Notes under the pieces: generated by a model
What the model was told of the DNA's origin: nothing
What the model saw: the letters and a program-made list of their open reading frames with translations, nothing else
The model's database searches: none
Part shown: piece after piece, positions 1 through 5,658 of the stretch
How the letters are laid out: every line of letters begins with the position of its first letter
Numbering within the stretch: position 1 is the first letter of the stretch
Made by a program: the position numbers and the translations under genes
Source: Bacteroidales bacterium
GTDB taxonomy: Bacteria; Bacteroidota; Bacteroidia; Bacteroidales; GCA-2748055
DNA length: 7,973 nucleotides
Direction of reading: 5' to 3'
NCBI GenBank assembly: GCA_024763595.1
Contig: JANTFK010000134.1
Location: 1-7,973, forward strand

Positions 1-2
1 TT

Positions 3-380
3 TTTGCCGGCAAGATGGTCACATATCACGATCCCTGCTATCTGGGAAGGGCAAATAAGATCTATGATGCCCCCAGAAATATTCTGCGTATGCTAGGGAT
101 CAGTGTCCGGGAGATGCCTCGGAATAAAAGCTTTGCACTTTGTTGTGGCGCCGGGGGAGGACAGATGTTCAAAGAAGCTGAAAAAGGAGAGAAAGAGGTT
201 TTCATTGAACGTACCGAAGAAGCCCTGGAAACAGGTGCCGAAATTATCGTTACAGCCTGTCCCTACTGTATGACAATGCTCACGGATGGTATAAAGTATA
301 AAAACCGGATCGACAACGTATCTGACCTGGATATTGCAGAAATGGTTTTCCAGGCTATAAAACATGAACAACTAACCTAA
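3..380 (+). CDS. CCG-domain (Fe-S)-binding protein, C-terminal part (5'-truncated by window edge)
   Basis: This is the C-terminal end of an iron-sulfur oxidoreductase. The reading frame is open to the left edge of the window, and the first internal ATG (position 15) lies inside the conserved segment leading to YHDPCYLGR, so it is not the true start. About 125 residues are visible. They carry one complete CCG cysteine-rich domain: a Cys in DPCYLGR, then 34 residues, then CCGAGGGQMF, then 36 residues, then CPYC. In heterodisulfide reductase HdrB/HdrD, glycolate oxidase GlcF and ETF:menaquinone oxidoreductases this spacing binds a cubane or noncubane [4Fe-4S] cluster. The gene ends 12 bases before an acyl-CoA dehydrogenase and is surely co-transcribed with it. 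That context favours a role in moving electrons from ETF to the membrane quinone pool, but this is inference. A second CCG domain or ferredoxin domain upstream cannot be seen. Confidence 0.9.
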   Translation, partial: FAGKMVTYHDPCYLGRANKIYDAPRNILRMLGISVREMPRNKSFALCCGAGGGQMFKEAEKGEKEVFIERTEEALETGAEIIVTACPYCMTMLTDGIKYKNRIDNVSDLDIAEMVFQAIKHEQLT

Positions 381-392
381 ACAGTCAAACCA

Positions 393-2180
393 ATGGAAAA
401 AACAAAACCGATTCAGGGTGGAGAGTTTATTGTAAGAGATGTTGAACCATCAGAGGTCTTTATTCCTGAAGAATTTGATGAAGAACAGAAAATGATTGCG
501 CAAACATGTCAGGACTTTCTGGATGCAGAAGTGATGCCTAACCTGGATGATATCGACGCACAACAAGAGGGTCTGATGCGCTCACTGCTTGATAAAGCAG
601 GGGAACTGGGACTGCTGGGTTTATCACTGCCTGAAAAATTCGGCGGCTTTGAACAATCATTTACAACATCGATGCTGGCCAATGAAATGATGGGCGCCGG
701 ACATTCCTATGCAGTGGCTTATTCCTGCCATACGGGCATCGGTTCCTTGCCGATCCTGTATTACGGAAACGAAGAACAGAAAGAAAAATATCTTCCTAAA
801 CTGGCGACCGGTGAATGGGCAGGTGCTTACTGCCTGACAGAACCGGGTGCCGGATCGGATGCCAATGCCGGAAAAACAAAAGCCACACTGTCTGAGGATG
901 GAAAGTATTATATCCTCAACGGACAGAAAATGTGGATTACCAATGCCGGATTTGCCGATGTATTTACGGTTTTTGCAAAAATTGATAATGACCGGGTCCT
1001 GAGTGCTTTTATTGTTGAACGTACTTTTCCCGGATTAACATTCAATCCTGAGGAAAAAAAGATGGGGATCAAAGGATCCTCCACACGACAGATCTTTTTC
1101 AACGATTGTAAAGTGCCTGTTGAGAACCTGCTGGGTGGACGCGGACAAGGGTTCAGGATTGCCCTGACCATCCTGCATATGGGAAGGATCAAGCTGGGAT
1201 CCAATGTCCTGGGTGCTGCAAAACTGGCCATCAATCGTTCGGTTTCGTATGCCAATGAGCGGAAACAATTCGGCAGTCTGATCTCATCCTTTGGTGCGAT
1301 CAAATATAAACTGGCCGAGCAGGTGATCAAAACTTTTACTACCGAATCGGCTGTGTACCGAGCATCAAAAAATGTCGACGAAGCTATTGAACTGAATATG
1401 CAGGAAGATGCTTGTACCAAAGAGCAGGCTACTGCCACGGCTTTTGCACAGTTTGCCGTTGAAGCGGCCATACTGAAAGTTTTCGGTTCTGAAGCACTGG
1501 ATTATGTGGCAGATGAGTCGGTACAGATTTACGGTGGTATGGGCTTCTCAGCCGAGATGCCTGTAGAACGGGGATATCGCGATTCGAGGATCAACCGGAT
1601 CTTTGAAGGAACCAACGAAATCAACCGTCTTCTGGTGATCGACACCCTGATGAAAAGAGGTTCACGGCATTTTTATGACCTCTTCGGGGAGGCCCAAAAA
1701 GTATGGGATGACCTCGATAAGCTGATCGATGAACAAAATGTTTCGGAAGAATACTTTGAAAAATACCGTGCTTTTATCAGAAATATTAAGAAACTTGCAT
1801 TGGTCCTGATCAAGGCGGCATCGGATAAATATCAGCGTAAACTGGTTCATGAGCAGGAATTGCTGAACAATCTTTCCGACATCATTATGAACCTTTATGT
1901 GGCTGAATCTACTTTGCTCAGGGTGATGAAGCTTGAAGAGATGAAAGGTGAAAATGAGACAGCCCTGTACAGGGATATCCTGGATGTTTACATTTATGAG
2001 GTGTCCAATATCGTTAGGGCCAACGGCATTGAGGCTGTTGATACTATGGGTGATATTCCGGAAAGCGCAAAAATCCGCAAAGCTGTTAAGGTCCTTAGTG
2101 ATCTGGAGGGAACCAATACACATGCTGCACGACGTAGAATCGCCGATAAACTGATTGAAGAAAACAGATATGTATTTTAG
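393..2180 (+). CDS. Acyl-CoA dehydrogenase, long VLCAD/ACAD9-like form
   Basis: This FAD-dependent enzyme of 595 residues oxidises acyl-CoA to trans-2-enoyl-CoA in beta-oxidation or related acyl-CoA metabolism and passes electrons to ETF. The N-terminal helical domain spans roughly 35-145. The beta domain starts at signature YCLTEPGAGSDA (146-157), followed by WITNAG (181-186). The C-terminal helical domain includes NERKQFG (288-294), QIYGGMGF (378-385) and RIFEGTNEIN. In that last motif Glu405 aligns with the catalytic base of MCAD/VLCAD-type enzymes. A usual ACAD has about 380 residues. The extra C-terminal helical region of about 170 residues (425-595) resembles VLCAD/ACAD9 and the long Bacteroidota ACADs. 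No signal peptide is visible, so it is cytoplasmic. The ATG at 393 lies 12 bases after the Fe-S gene and has no clear Shine-Dalgarno sequence, normal for this phylum. Chain-length specificity cannot be read from the sequence. Confidence 0.96.
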   Translation: MEKTKPIQGGEFIVRDVEPSEVFIPEEFDEEQKMIAQTCQDFLDAEVMPNLDDIDAQQEGLMRSLLDKAGELGLLGLSLPEKFGGFEQSFTTSMLANEMMGAGHSYAVAYSCHTGIGSLPILYYGNEEQKEKYLPKLATGEWAGAYCLTEPGAGSDANAGKTKATLSEDGKYYILNGQKMWITNAGFADVFTVFAKIDNDRVLSAFIVERTFPGLTFNPEEKKMGIKGSSTRQIFFNDCKVPVENLLGGRGQGFRIALTILHMGRIKLGSNVLGAAKLAINRSVSYANERKQFGSLISSFGAIKYKLAEQVIKTFTTESAVYRASKNVDEAIELNMQEDACTKEQATATAFAQFAVEAAILKVFGSEALDYVADESVQIYGGMGFSAEMPVERGYRDSRINRIFEGTNEINRLLVIDTLMKRGSRHFYDLFGEAQKVWDDLDKLIDEQNVSEEYFEKYRAFIRNIKKLALVLIKAASDKYQRKLVHEQELLNNLSDIIMNLYVAESTLLRVMKLEEMKGENETALYRDILDVYIYEVSNIVRANGIEAVDTMGDIPESAKIRKAVKVLSDLEGTNTHAARRRIADKLIEENRYVF

Positions 2181-2184
2181 TGCG

Positions 2185-2216
2185 TCGGGAGAGGTGATTT
2201 CTTTTTTCCCTCCCGA
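2185..2216 (+). terminator. Candidate weak terminator / hairpin after the acyl-CoA dehydrogenase
   Basis: A 7-bp perfect inverted repeat (TCGGGAG at 2185-2191 and CTCCCGA at 2210-2216) begins five bases after the acyl-CoA dehydrogenase stop. The pairing can extend inward by two G-C pairs across a bulged A. The loop is pyrimidine-rich. No T-tract follows directly; the nearest is TTTTT from 2224. It may end the upstream operon inefficiently, or be an operator-like repeat, because the -33 box of the next candidate promoter lies in its loop. Confidence 0.4.
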
Positions 2217-2231
2217 TTCACTATTTTTACA
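2198..2231 (+). promoter_or_regulatory. Candidate Bacteroidota-type promoter for the small lipoprotein
   Basis: A TTTC box (2198-2201) and a TATTTTTACA box (2222-2231) are separated by 20 bases. This resembles the Bacteroidota primary-sigma consensus (-33 TTTG, -7 TAnnTTTG) with one mismatch in each box. The likely transcription start is a few bases after 2231, leaving a very short leader before the ATG at 2248. The same boxes with identical spacing recur ahead of the DUF2520 gene, which strengthens the call. Confidence 0.5.
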
Positions 2232-2247
2232 GACTTAAAGAGGGAAA

Positions 2248-2619
2248 ATGAAAAACAGAAGGAGATTTTTGAAGCGGGTTCTGTCATTGCTGGTAATCCC
2301 GCTATTATTCCTGTCGGTGGGCAGTTGCGGAAAACAAAAATGTGGCTGTGAGGGTGAGGAAAAATTCAAACTCACTGACCAGGCCGGAACACTTTATTAC
2401 CAGGACAACAAATACAGCTATTTTATCTCTGACGGATTGTATTCCTATTTTACCATCTGTGATCCGGATGTTGTCTGGGATATGATTACCAAATTTAACA
2501 ATGGGGATAAAGTATGGATTACCGGCTCGGTTTCTGATGATTGCATGAAGCAGATATCAGGGTATTATTATGCCAATTATGTGATACGGGTTGAAAATAT
2601 CAGGGAACCCGAATTTTAG
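2248..2619 (+). CDS. Small putative lipoprotein, unknown function
   Basis: I do not recognise a named family for this 123-residue protein. It starts with a basic stretch (MKNRRRFLKR), a hydrophobic core (11-23) and a lipobox VGSC, so signal peptidase II cleavage before Cys27 and lipid anchoring are expected. The mature protein has a CGC pair (Cys32, Cys34) just after the lipidated Cys, and two later cysteines (in TICDPD and DDCMK) that could form a disulfide. The rest is rich in Tyr and alternates short beta-like stretches (TLYYQD, YSYFIS, GDKVWITGSV), suggesting a compact beta fold, perhaps OB-like; that is only an impression. The gene is monocistronic, with a hairpin and candidate promoter before it and a strong terminator after it. 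The sequence AAAGAGGGAAA just before ATG 2248 includes an AGAGGG that may serve as a ribosome binding site. The export signal is clear; the function is unknown. Confidence 0.82.
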   Translation: MKNRRRFLKRVLSLLVIPLLFLSVGSCGKQKCGCEGEEKFKLTDQAGTLYYQDNKYSYFISDGLYSYFTICDPDVVWDMITKFNNGDKVWITGSVSDDCMKQISGYYYANYVIRVENIREPEF

Positions 2620-2636
2620 CCTAAACCATCTATTTT

Positions 2637-2680
2637 AAACCGGCCATCTCTGGTTCCCTGTATGATGGCCGGTTTTTTTT
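2637..2680 (+). terminator. Strong intrinsic terminator after the lipoprotein gene
   Basis: A perfect 12-bp inverted repeat (AAACCGGCCATC at 2637-2648 and GATGGCCGGTTT at 2664-2675) with a 15-base loop is followed by a run of T's (2673-2680), beginning 17 bases after the lipoprotein stop codon. The GC-rich stem plus eight T's is a textbook rho-independent terminator for + strand transcription. It separates the lipoprotein unit from the operon starting at 2756. Confidence 0.9.
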
Positions 2681-2694
2681 ATTGAAAAATAGGG

Positions 2695-2723
2695 TACGGA
2701 TTTCAGCATCAGGCAAATCCGTA
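2695..2723. repeat. Perfect 9-bp inverted repeat overlapping the -33 region of the DUF2520 operon promoter
   Basis: TACGGATTT (2695-2703) pairs perfectly with AAATCCGTA (2715-2723) across an 11-base loop. The repeat sits between the strong terminator and the candidate -7 box, and its left arm covers most of the TTTC -33 box. It could be a regulator-binding operator. It could also be a second, weaker terminator, since TTTTT follows at 2727. Sequence alone does not decide between these. Confidence 0.5.
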
Positions 2724-2734
2724 GTATTTTTACA
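2701..2734 (+). promoter_or_regulatory. Candidate Bacteroidota-type promoter for the DUF2520-to-MBL operon
   Basis: A TTTC box (2701-2704) and a TATTTTTACA box (2725-2734) are 20 bases apart, the same boxes and spacing as upstream of the lipoprotein. This fits the Bacteroidota -33/-7 pattern with one mismatch per box. The position directly after a strong terminator and 21 bases before the ATG at 2756 is where a promoter for the downstream operon is needed. Confidence 0.55.
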
Positions 2735-2755
2735 AAGATGCAAAACCCTTGACCC

Positions 2756-3544
2756 ATGGACGAAAAAATGCCGCTGAAAAGCGTGACCCTGATCGGTACC
2801 GGAAATGTTGGCCGGCACCTGGGGAAGAAACTCAGGGATAGCGGGTATTCCATTGTGCAGGTTGTCGGCAGAAACAAAGAGAGAACATCAGAAACTGCGC
2901 ATGAACTCGCATGTCCCTATACAACAGATTTGTCGAAGATACGCACCGATGTATCACTGATCATTCTGTCTGTCAATGACCGGTCGGTTGCCGGGATTGC
3001 CGACCGGCTGAATGCCGGTGACGCCCTGGTGGTGCATACTGCAGGTGCCGTGGCCATGGATGTATTCAGAAATAAAGTGAAAAACTACGGTGTTTTATAT
3101 CCGGTACAGACTTTCAGCCGTGCTCGACAGCCTGAATTTAACGGTTTACCCTTCTGTATTGAGGCAAATACGCCGGAGAACGAGACGTTACTCGAAAATC
3201 TCGTGCTGTCCGTTTCGGCATATCCGGTAAGGATGAACTCTGAAAAAAGGGCCTTTTTGCATCTGGCAGCAGTTTTTGTCAATAACTTTCAGAACTTCCT
3301 TTATGTGTCTGCCGGTGAGATCCTCGATCAGGCCGGACTGCCTTTTTCCCTCCTTTCGCCCATCATACACGAAACTGTGGAAAAAGCACTGGAAATTGGT
3401 CCGAAGAAAGCACAGACGGGTCCGGCGGTAAGAAATGATGAAAATGTTATAAAAAAGCATACAGAATTGTTATCTTTCTCTCCGGAAATCCGGGAGATCT
3501 ATACAATGATGACCAGGAATATAAAACGGTACCGATGGCAATAA
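2756..3544 (+). CDS. Rossmann-fold DUF2520 domain protein (putative NAD(P)-dependent dehydrogenase)
   Basis: The 262-residue protein has an N-terminal nucleotide-binding Rossmann domain with the glycine motif GTGNVG (14-19) after a beta strand, and a VGRN stretch (37-40) at the end of the second strand where the cofactor ribose or phosphate is normally met. The middle segment YPVQTFS (115-121) and the helical C-terminal half with HLAAVFVNNFQN (169-180) and TGPAVRND (221-228) are hallmarks of the DUF2520 family, which is related to the 6-phosphogluconate / F420-NADP reductase-like superfamily. The substrate is unknown. It is predicted cytoplasmic, with no signal peptide. It is the first gene of the operon, and its last 10 bases overlap the KdsC-like phosphatase gene, so the two are probably translated together. 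ATG 2756 was chosen; an in-frame ATG at 2768 would also keep the whole Rossmann fold and cannot be excluded. Confidence 0.9.
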   Translation: MDEKMPLKSVTLIGTGNVGRHLGKKLRDSGYSIVQVVGRNKERTSETAHELACPYTTDLSKIRTDVSLIILSVNDRSVAGIADRLNAGDALVVHTAGAVAMDVFRNKVKNYGVLYPVQTFSRARQPEFNGLPFCIEANTPENETLLENLVLSVSAYPVRMNSEKRAFLHLAAVFVNNFQNFLYVSAGEILDQAGLPFSLLSPIIHETVEKALEIGPKKAQTGPAVRNDENVIKKHTELLSFSPEIREIYTMMTRNIKRYRWQ

Positions 3545-4062
3545 GCAATTTTAAGGAAGAATTGAGAAAAGTGAAGGCCTTTGCATTTGATGTGGATGGA
3601 GTTCTTTCCCGTACGACCATGACATTGCATCCCTCGGGTGAGCCCATGAGAACCATCAATATAAAAGATGGATATGCACTGCAACTGGCGGTCAAGAAAG
3701 GATATCCCATCGGAATCATTACCGGAGGATCCACACACTCCATCAGGGCCCGCTTTAAGAATCTTGGGATTCAGGATGTTTTTATGGGTGCCTCCCATAA
3801 GATTGAAGATTTATACAGGTTTTTAAAACTCCACGAACTCAATGCCGAGGAGGTGTTGTACATGGGTGATGATCTGCCCGATTTTGAGATTATGTCAGCA
3901 GTAGGATTTCCGACATGTCCTGCCGATGCAGTGACAGAAATCAAGCAGAAGGCAAAATATATCTCCCATATTAATGGCGGAGAAGGGTGTGTTCGTGATA
4001 TTATTGAGCAGGTTTTACGCTTGCACAACAAATGGATGGACGGAGATGCATTCCACTGGTAA
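3535..4062 (+). CDS. kdsC: KdsC-like HAD phosphatase (3-deoxy-D-manno-octulosonate 8-phosphate phosphatase family)
   Basis: This 175-residue protein is a capless (C0) HAD phosphatase, the size of KdsC. Motif I is DVDGV with nucleophile Asp19 and acid/base Asp21, motif II is Thr63 in ITGG, motif III is Lys89 in SHKIEDL, and motif IV is GDDLPD (111-116), which helps hold Mg2+. NIKDGYALQLA (42-52) and the C-terminal GGEGCVRDIIEQVL (148-161) match the KdsC family, which forms tetramers and dephosphorylates KDO-8-phosphate for lipopolysaccharide core synthesis, or related sugar acids such as KDN-9-phosphate. No other KDO gene is nearby. Motif II reads ITGG rather than the ITGR usual in KdsC, and the DG normally following the first motif is replaced by SR, so the substrate may differ. 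The gene overlaps the DUF2520 gene by 10 bases and the UbiA gene by 17. The family call is firm, the kdsC symbol tentative. Confidence 0.88.
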   Translation: MAISNFKEELRKVKAFAFDVDGVLSRTTMTLHPSGEPMRTINIKDGYALQLAVKKGYPIGIITGGSTHSIRARFKNLGIQDVFMGASHKIEDLYRFLKLHELNAEEVLYMGDDLPDFEIMSAVGFPTCPADAVTEIKQKAKYISHINGGEGCVRDIIEQVLRLHNKWMDGDAFHW

Positions 4063-5056
4063 CAAAATCCTGATATGGCTGCGGCTGGTCCGGATGCCAA
4101 ACCTGCTGATGGTTATGTTTACCATGATCCTGGTTCGGTATGGGCTGGTACAACCGCTTATTGCACACCTGCCGGGTACAATTCAGGGTAGTCATAGGGT
4201 TGTTCCCGGCCTTGAACTGGTGATGGCTGACTGGCAGTTTGCCCTGCTCGTGGTTTCTACCATGCTGATCACCGCTGCCGGTTATGTGATCAACGATTAT
4301 TTTGATACACGTACCGACCTGATTAATCGTCCGCACCGTGTGATTGTCGGGAACGAGGTGCCGAGACGTTCTGCCATGGCATTGCACATTGTCCTGAACG
4401 TATTGGGCGTGGGAGCCGGTGTTGGCCTTGCCTGGGCAATACACTTTCCTTTTCTGGGATTCATCTTTTTCCTTGTTGCCGGACTATTGTGGTTTTATTC
4501 CACTACTTATAAACGACAATTCCTTATCGGGAATCTGCTTGTTGCTTTTTTGACCGGCCTGGTCCCTTTTATGGTGGTTTTGTTTGAAGTGCCCCTCCTG
4601 AACCGGATCTATTCGGACATTATGGTTCAGTATCATGCATCCTGGAGTCCTGTGTTAATATGGGTAGGGGCTTTTTCCGTTTTTGCCTTTTTGCTTACTC
4701 TGGCGCGTGAGATCATTAAAGATATGGAAGACCTGGAAGGCGATATGAGTTTCGGACGCTCCTCCTTACCGGTGGTTCTGGGGATGGACATCACCCGGGT
4801 CATAGTGATTGTCCTTATTGTGCTCACGCTTTTTCTGATAGTTTATGTTTGGTTGAGGTTCCTGGGGGATACCCCGACTATGGTGTATATCTCGGCATTG
4901 CTGATCCTGCCTATGATCTGGCTGGTGATTAAAATGATCCGGGCTCGAAAACCTGCAGATTATCATGCAGCCAGTCTCCTGACAAAATGGATCATGTTTG
5001 CAGGGGTAATGTTCATCGTTCTGGTGAGATATCTATTAACCGCGATGATACAATGA
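4046..5056 (+). CDS. UbiA-family prenyltransferase, digeranylgeranylglyceryl-phosphate synthase-like
   Basis: This integral membrane prenyltransferase has 336 residues from ATG 4046. About nine membrane segments are visible (roughly 17-37, 62-84, 110-131, 133-152, 160-181, 203-220, 250-270, 278-297, 310-333), as usual for UbiA. The two Asp-rich motifs that bind Mg2+-diphosphate are intact: NDYFDTRTD (83-91) in the second helix-loop and DMEDLEGD (226-233) after helix six. The family transfers a polyprenyl group to an acceptor; Bacteroidota members of this type are commonly labelled geranylgeranylglycerol-phosphate geranylgeranyltransferase, but their acceptor is largely untested. Menaquinone or heme O prenylation are alternatives, though no men or cox genes are nearby. 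ATG 4046 was preferred over ATG 3974 because the earlier start would add 24 residues lying within the phosphatase gene and not resembling UbiA. The stop overlaps the maf start as ATGA. Confidence 0.9.
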   Translation: MHSTGNKILIWLRLVRMPNLLMVMFTMILVRYGLVQPLIAHLPGTIQGSHRVVPGLELVMADWQFALLVVSTMLITAAGYVINDYFDTRTDLINRPHRVIVGNEVPRRSAMALHIVLNVLGVGAGVGLAWAIHFPFLGFIFFLVAGLLWFYSTTYKRQFLIGNLLVAFLTGLVPFMVVLFEVPLLNRIYSDIMVQYHASWSPVLIWVGAFSVFAFLLTLAREIIKDMEDLEGDMSFGRSSLPVVLGMDITRVIVIVLIVLTLFLIVYVWLRFLGDTPTMVYISALLILPMIWLVIKMIRARKPADYHAASLLTKWIMFAGVMFIVLVRYLLTAMIQ

Positions 5057-5658
5057 GGAGAGAAAATCTGTTGAACAGTAAGTTTAAAGAGGTTGTCCTT
5101 GCCTCGGCCTCTCCAAGAAGGCATTCTCTCCTGAAAGGGCTTGATATTCCCGTCAGGATTATTTCTCCTGATGAAATCGATGAAGTTTTCCCCGAAACAA
5201 TGCCGGTGAATGAGGTTCCTCTGTTCCTGGCACGCAGCAAGGCGGATGCTAACGCTCATCACCTGGGCGACGACCAGATACTGCTTACTGCAGATACTGT
5301 GGTGGTTCATGACAACAGTTTGATCGTAAAACCTGTTGACCGGGAAGATGCCCGGCGTATGCTGCAAAAGTTGTCGGGAAGCATGCACAGGGTACTTACC
5401 GGGGTATGTCTTCGATCTGTCGATCGAGAAAAATGTTTTATGGCCGAGACAAAAGTATGGTTCGGTCAATTGACCCGGGAAGAAATTCAATACTACGTGG
5501 AAACATACGAACCTTTCGATAAAGCAGGTTCATACGGTATTCAGGAATGGATCGGTTATGCTGCCATTGAGCGTATTGAAGGTTCTTTTTACAATGTGAT
5601 GGGATTACCTGTCCATCTTGTTTACCGGTATCTGAAAGAGTTTAACCAAAACAAATGA
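5053..5658 (+). CDS. maf: Maf family nucleoside triphosphate pyrophosphatase (dTTP/UTP pyrophosphatase type)
   Basis: Maf proteins hydrolyse noncanonical or excess nucleoside triphosphates to monophosphate and pyrophosphate in the cytoplasm. The 201-residue protein is the usual length. LASASPRR (16-23) is the phosphate-binding loop. TADTVV holds the catalytic Asp81. KAGSYGIQE (157-165) has the Gln164 typical of the dTTP/UTP (YhdE) group, and IEGSFYNVMGLP (175-186) is the C-terminal signature. These place it nearer YhdE than the m7GTP enzyme YceF. ATG 5053 forms an ATGA overlap with the UbiA stop, and the gene's own stop overlaps the next ATG in the same way, so coupling with both neighbours is likely. 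A longer frame from 4987 exists but would run 70 bases into UbiA and add unrelated sequence. Maf next to UbiA is, as far as I recall, a recurrent Bacteroidota arrangement and implies no obvious shared pathway. Confidence 0.96.
   Translation: MRRENLLNSKFKEVVLASASPRRHSLLKGLDIPVRIISPDEIDEVFPETMPVNEVPLFLARSKADANAHHLGDDQILLTADTVVVHDNSLIVKPVDREDARRMLQKLSGSMHRVLTGVCLRSVDREKCFMAETKVWFGQLTREEIQYYVETYEPFDKAGSYGIQEWIGYAAIERIEGSFYNVMGLPVHLVYRYLKEFNQNK

Noticed and set aside
908..1471. 187-codon open frame on the - strand inside the acyl-CoA dehydrogenase gene
   Set aside because: It is antisense to a fully conserved catalytic region, its product shows no recognisable motif, and no promoter or ribosome binding site was seen for it.
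2738..2752. Four-codon mini-ORF (ATG to TGA) just before the DUF2520 start, as a possible leader peptide
   Set aside because: It lies at or upstream of the expected transcription start of the candidate promoter, has no ribosome binding site, and is short enough to occur by chance.
3974..4045. Upstream ATG extending the UbiA protein by 24 residues
   Set aside because: The added residues lie within the KdsC-like gene and do not look like a UbiA N-terminus; ATG 4046 places the first helix at the usual distance from the start.
4001..4444. 147-codon - strand frame across the phosphatase/UbiA junction
   Set aside because: It is antisense to two well-supported genes, and its His/Gln-rich composition is typical of a complementary-strand shadow.
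4987..5052. Upstream ATG extending Maf by 22 residues
   Set aside because: It would overlap UbiA by 70 bases and add polar unrelated residues, while ATG 5053 makes a clean ATGA junction and the normal Maf length.
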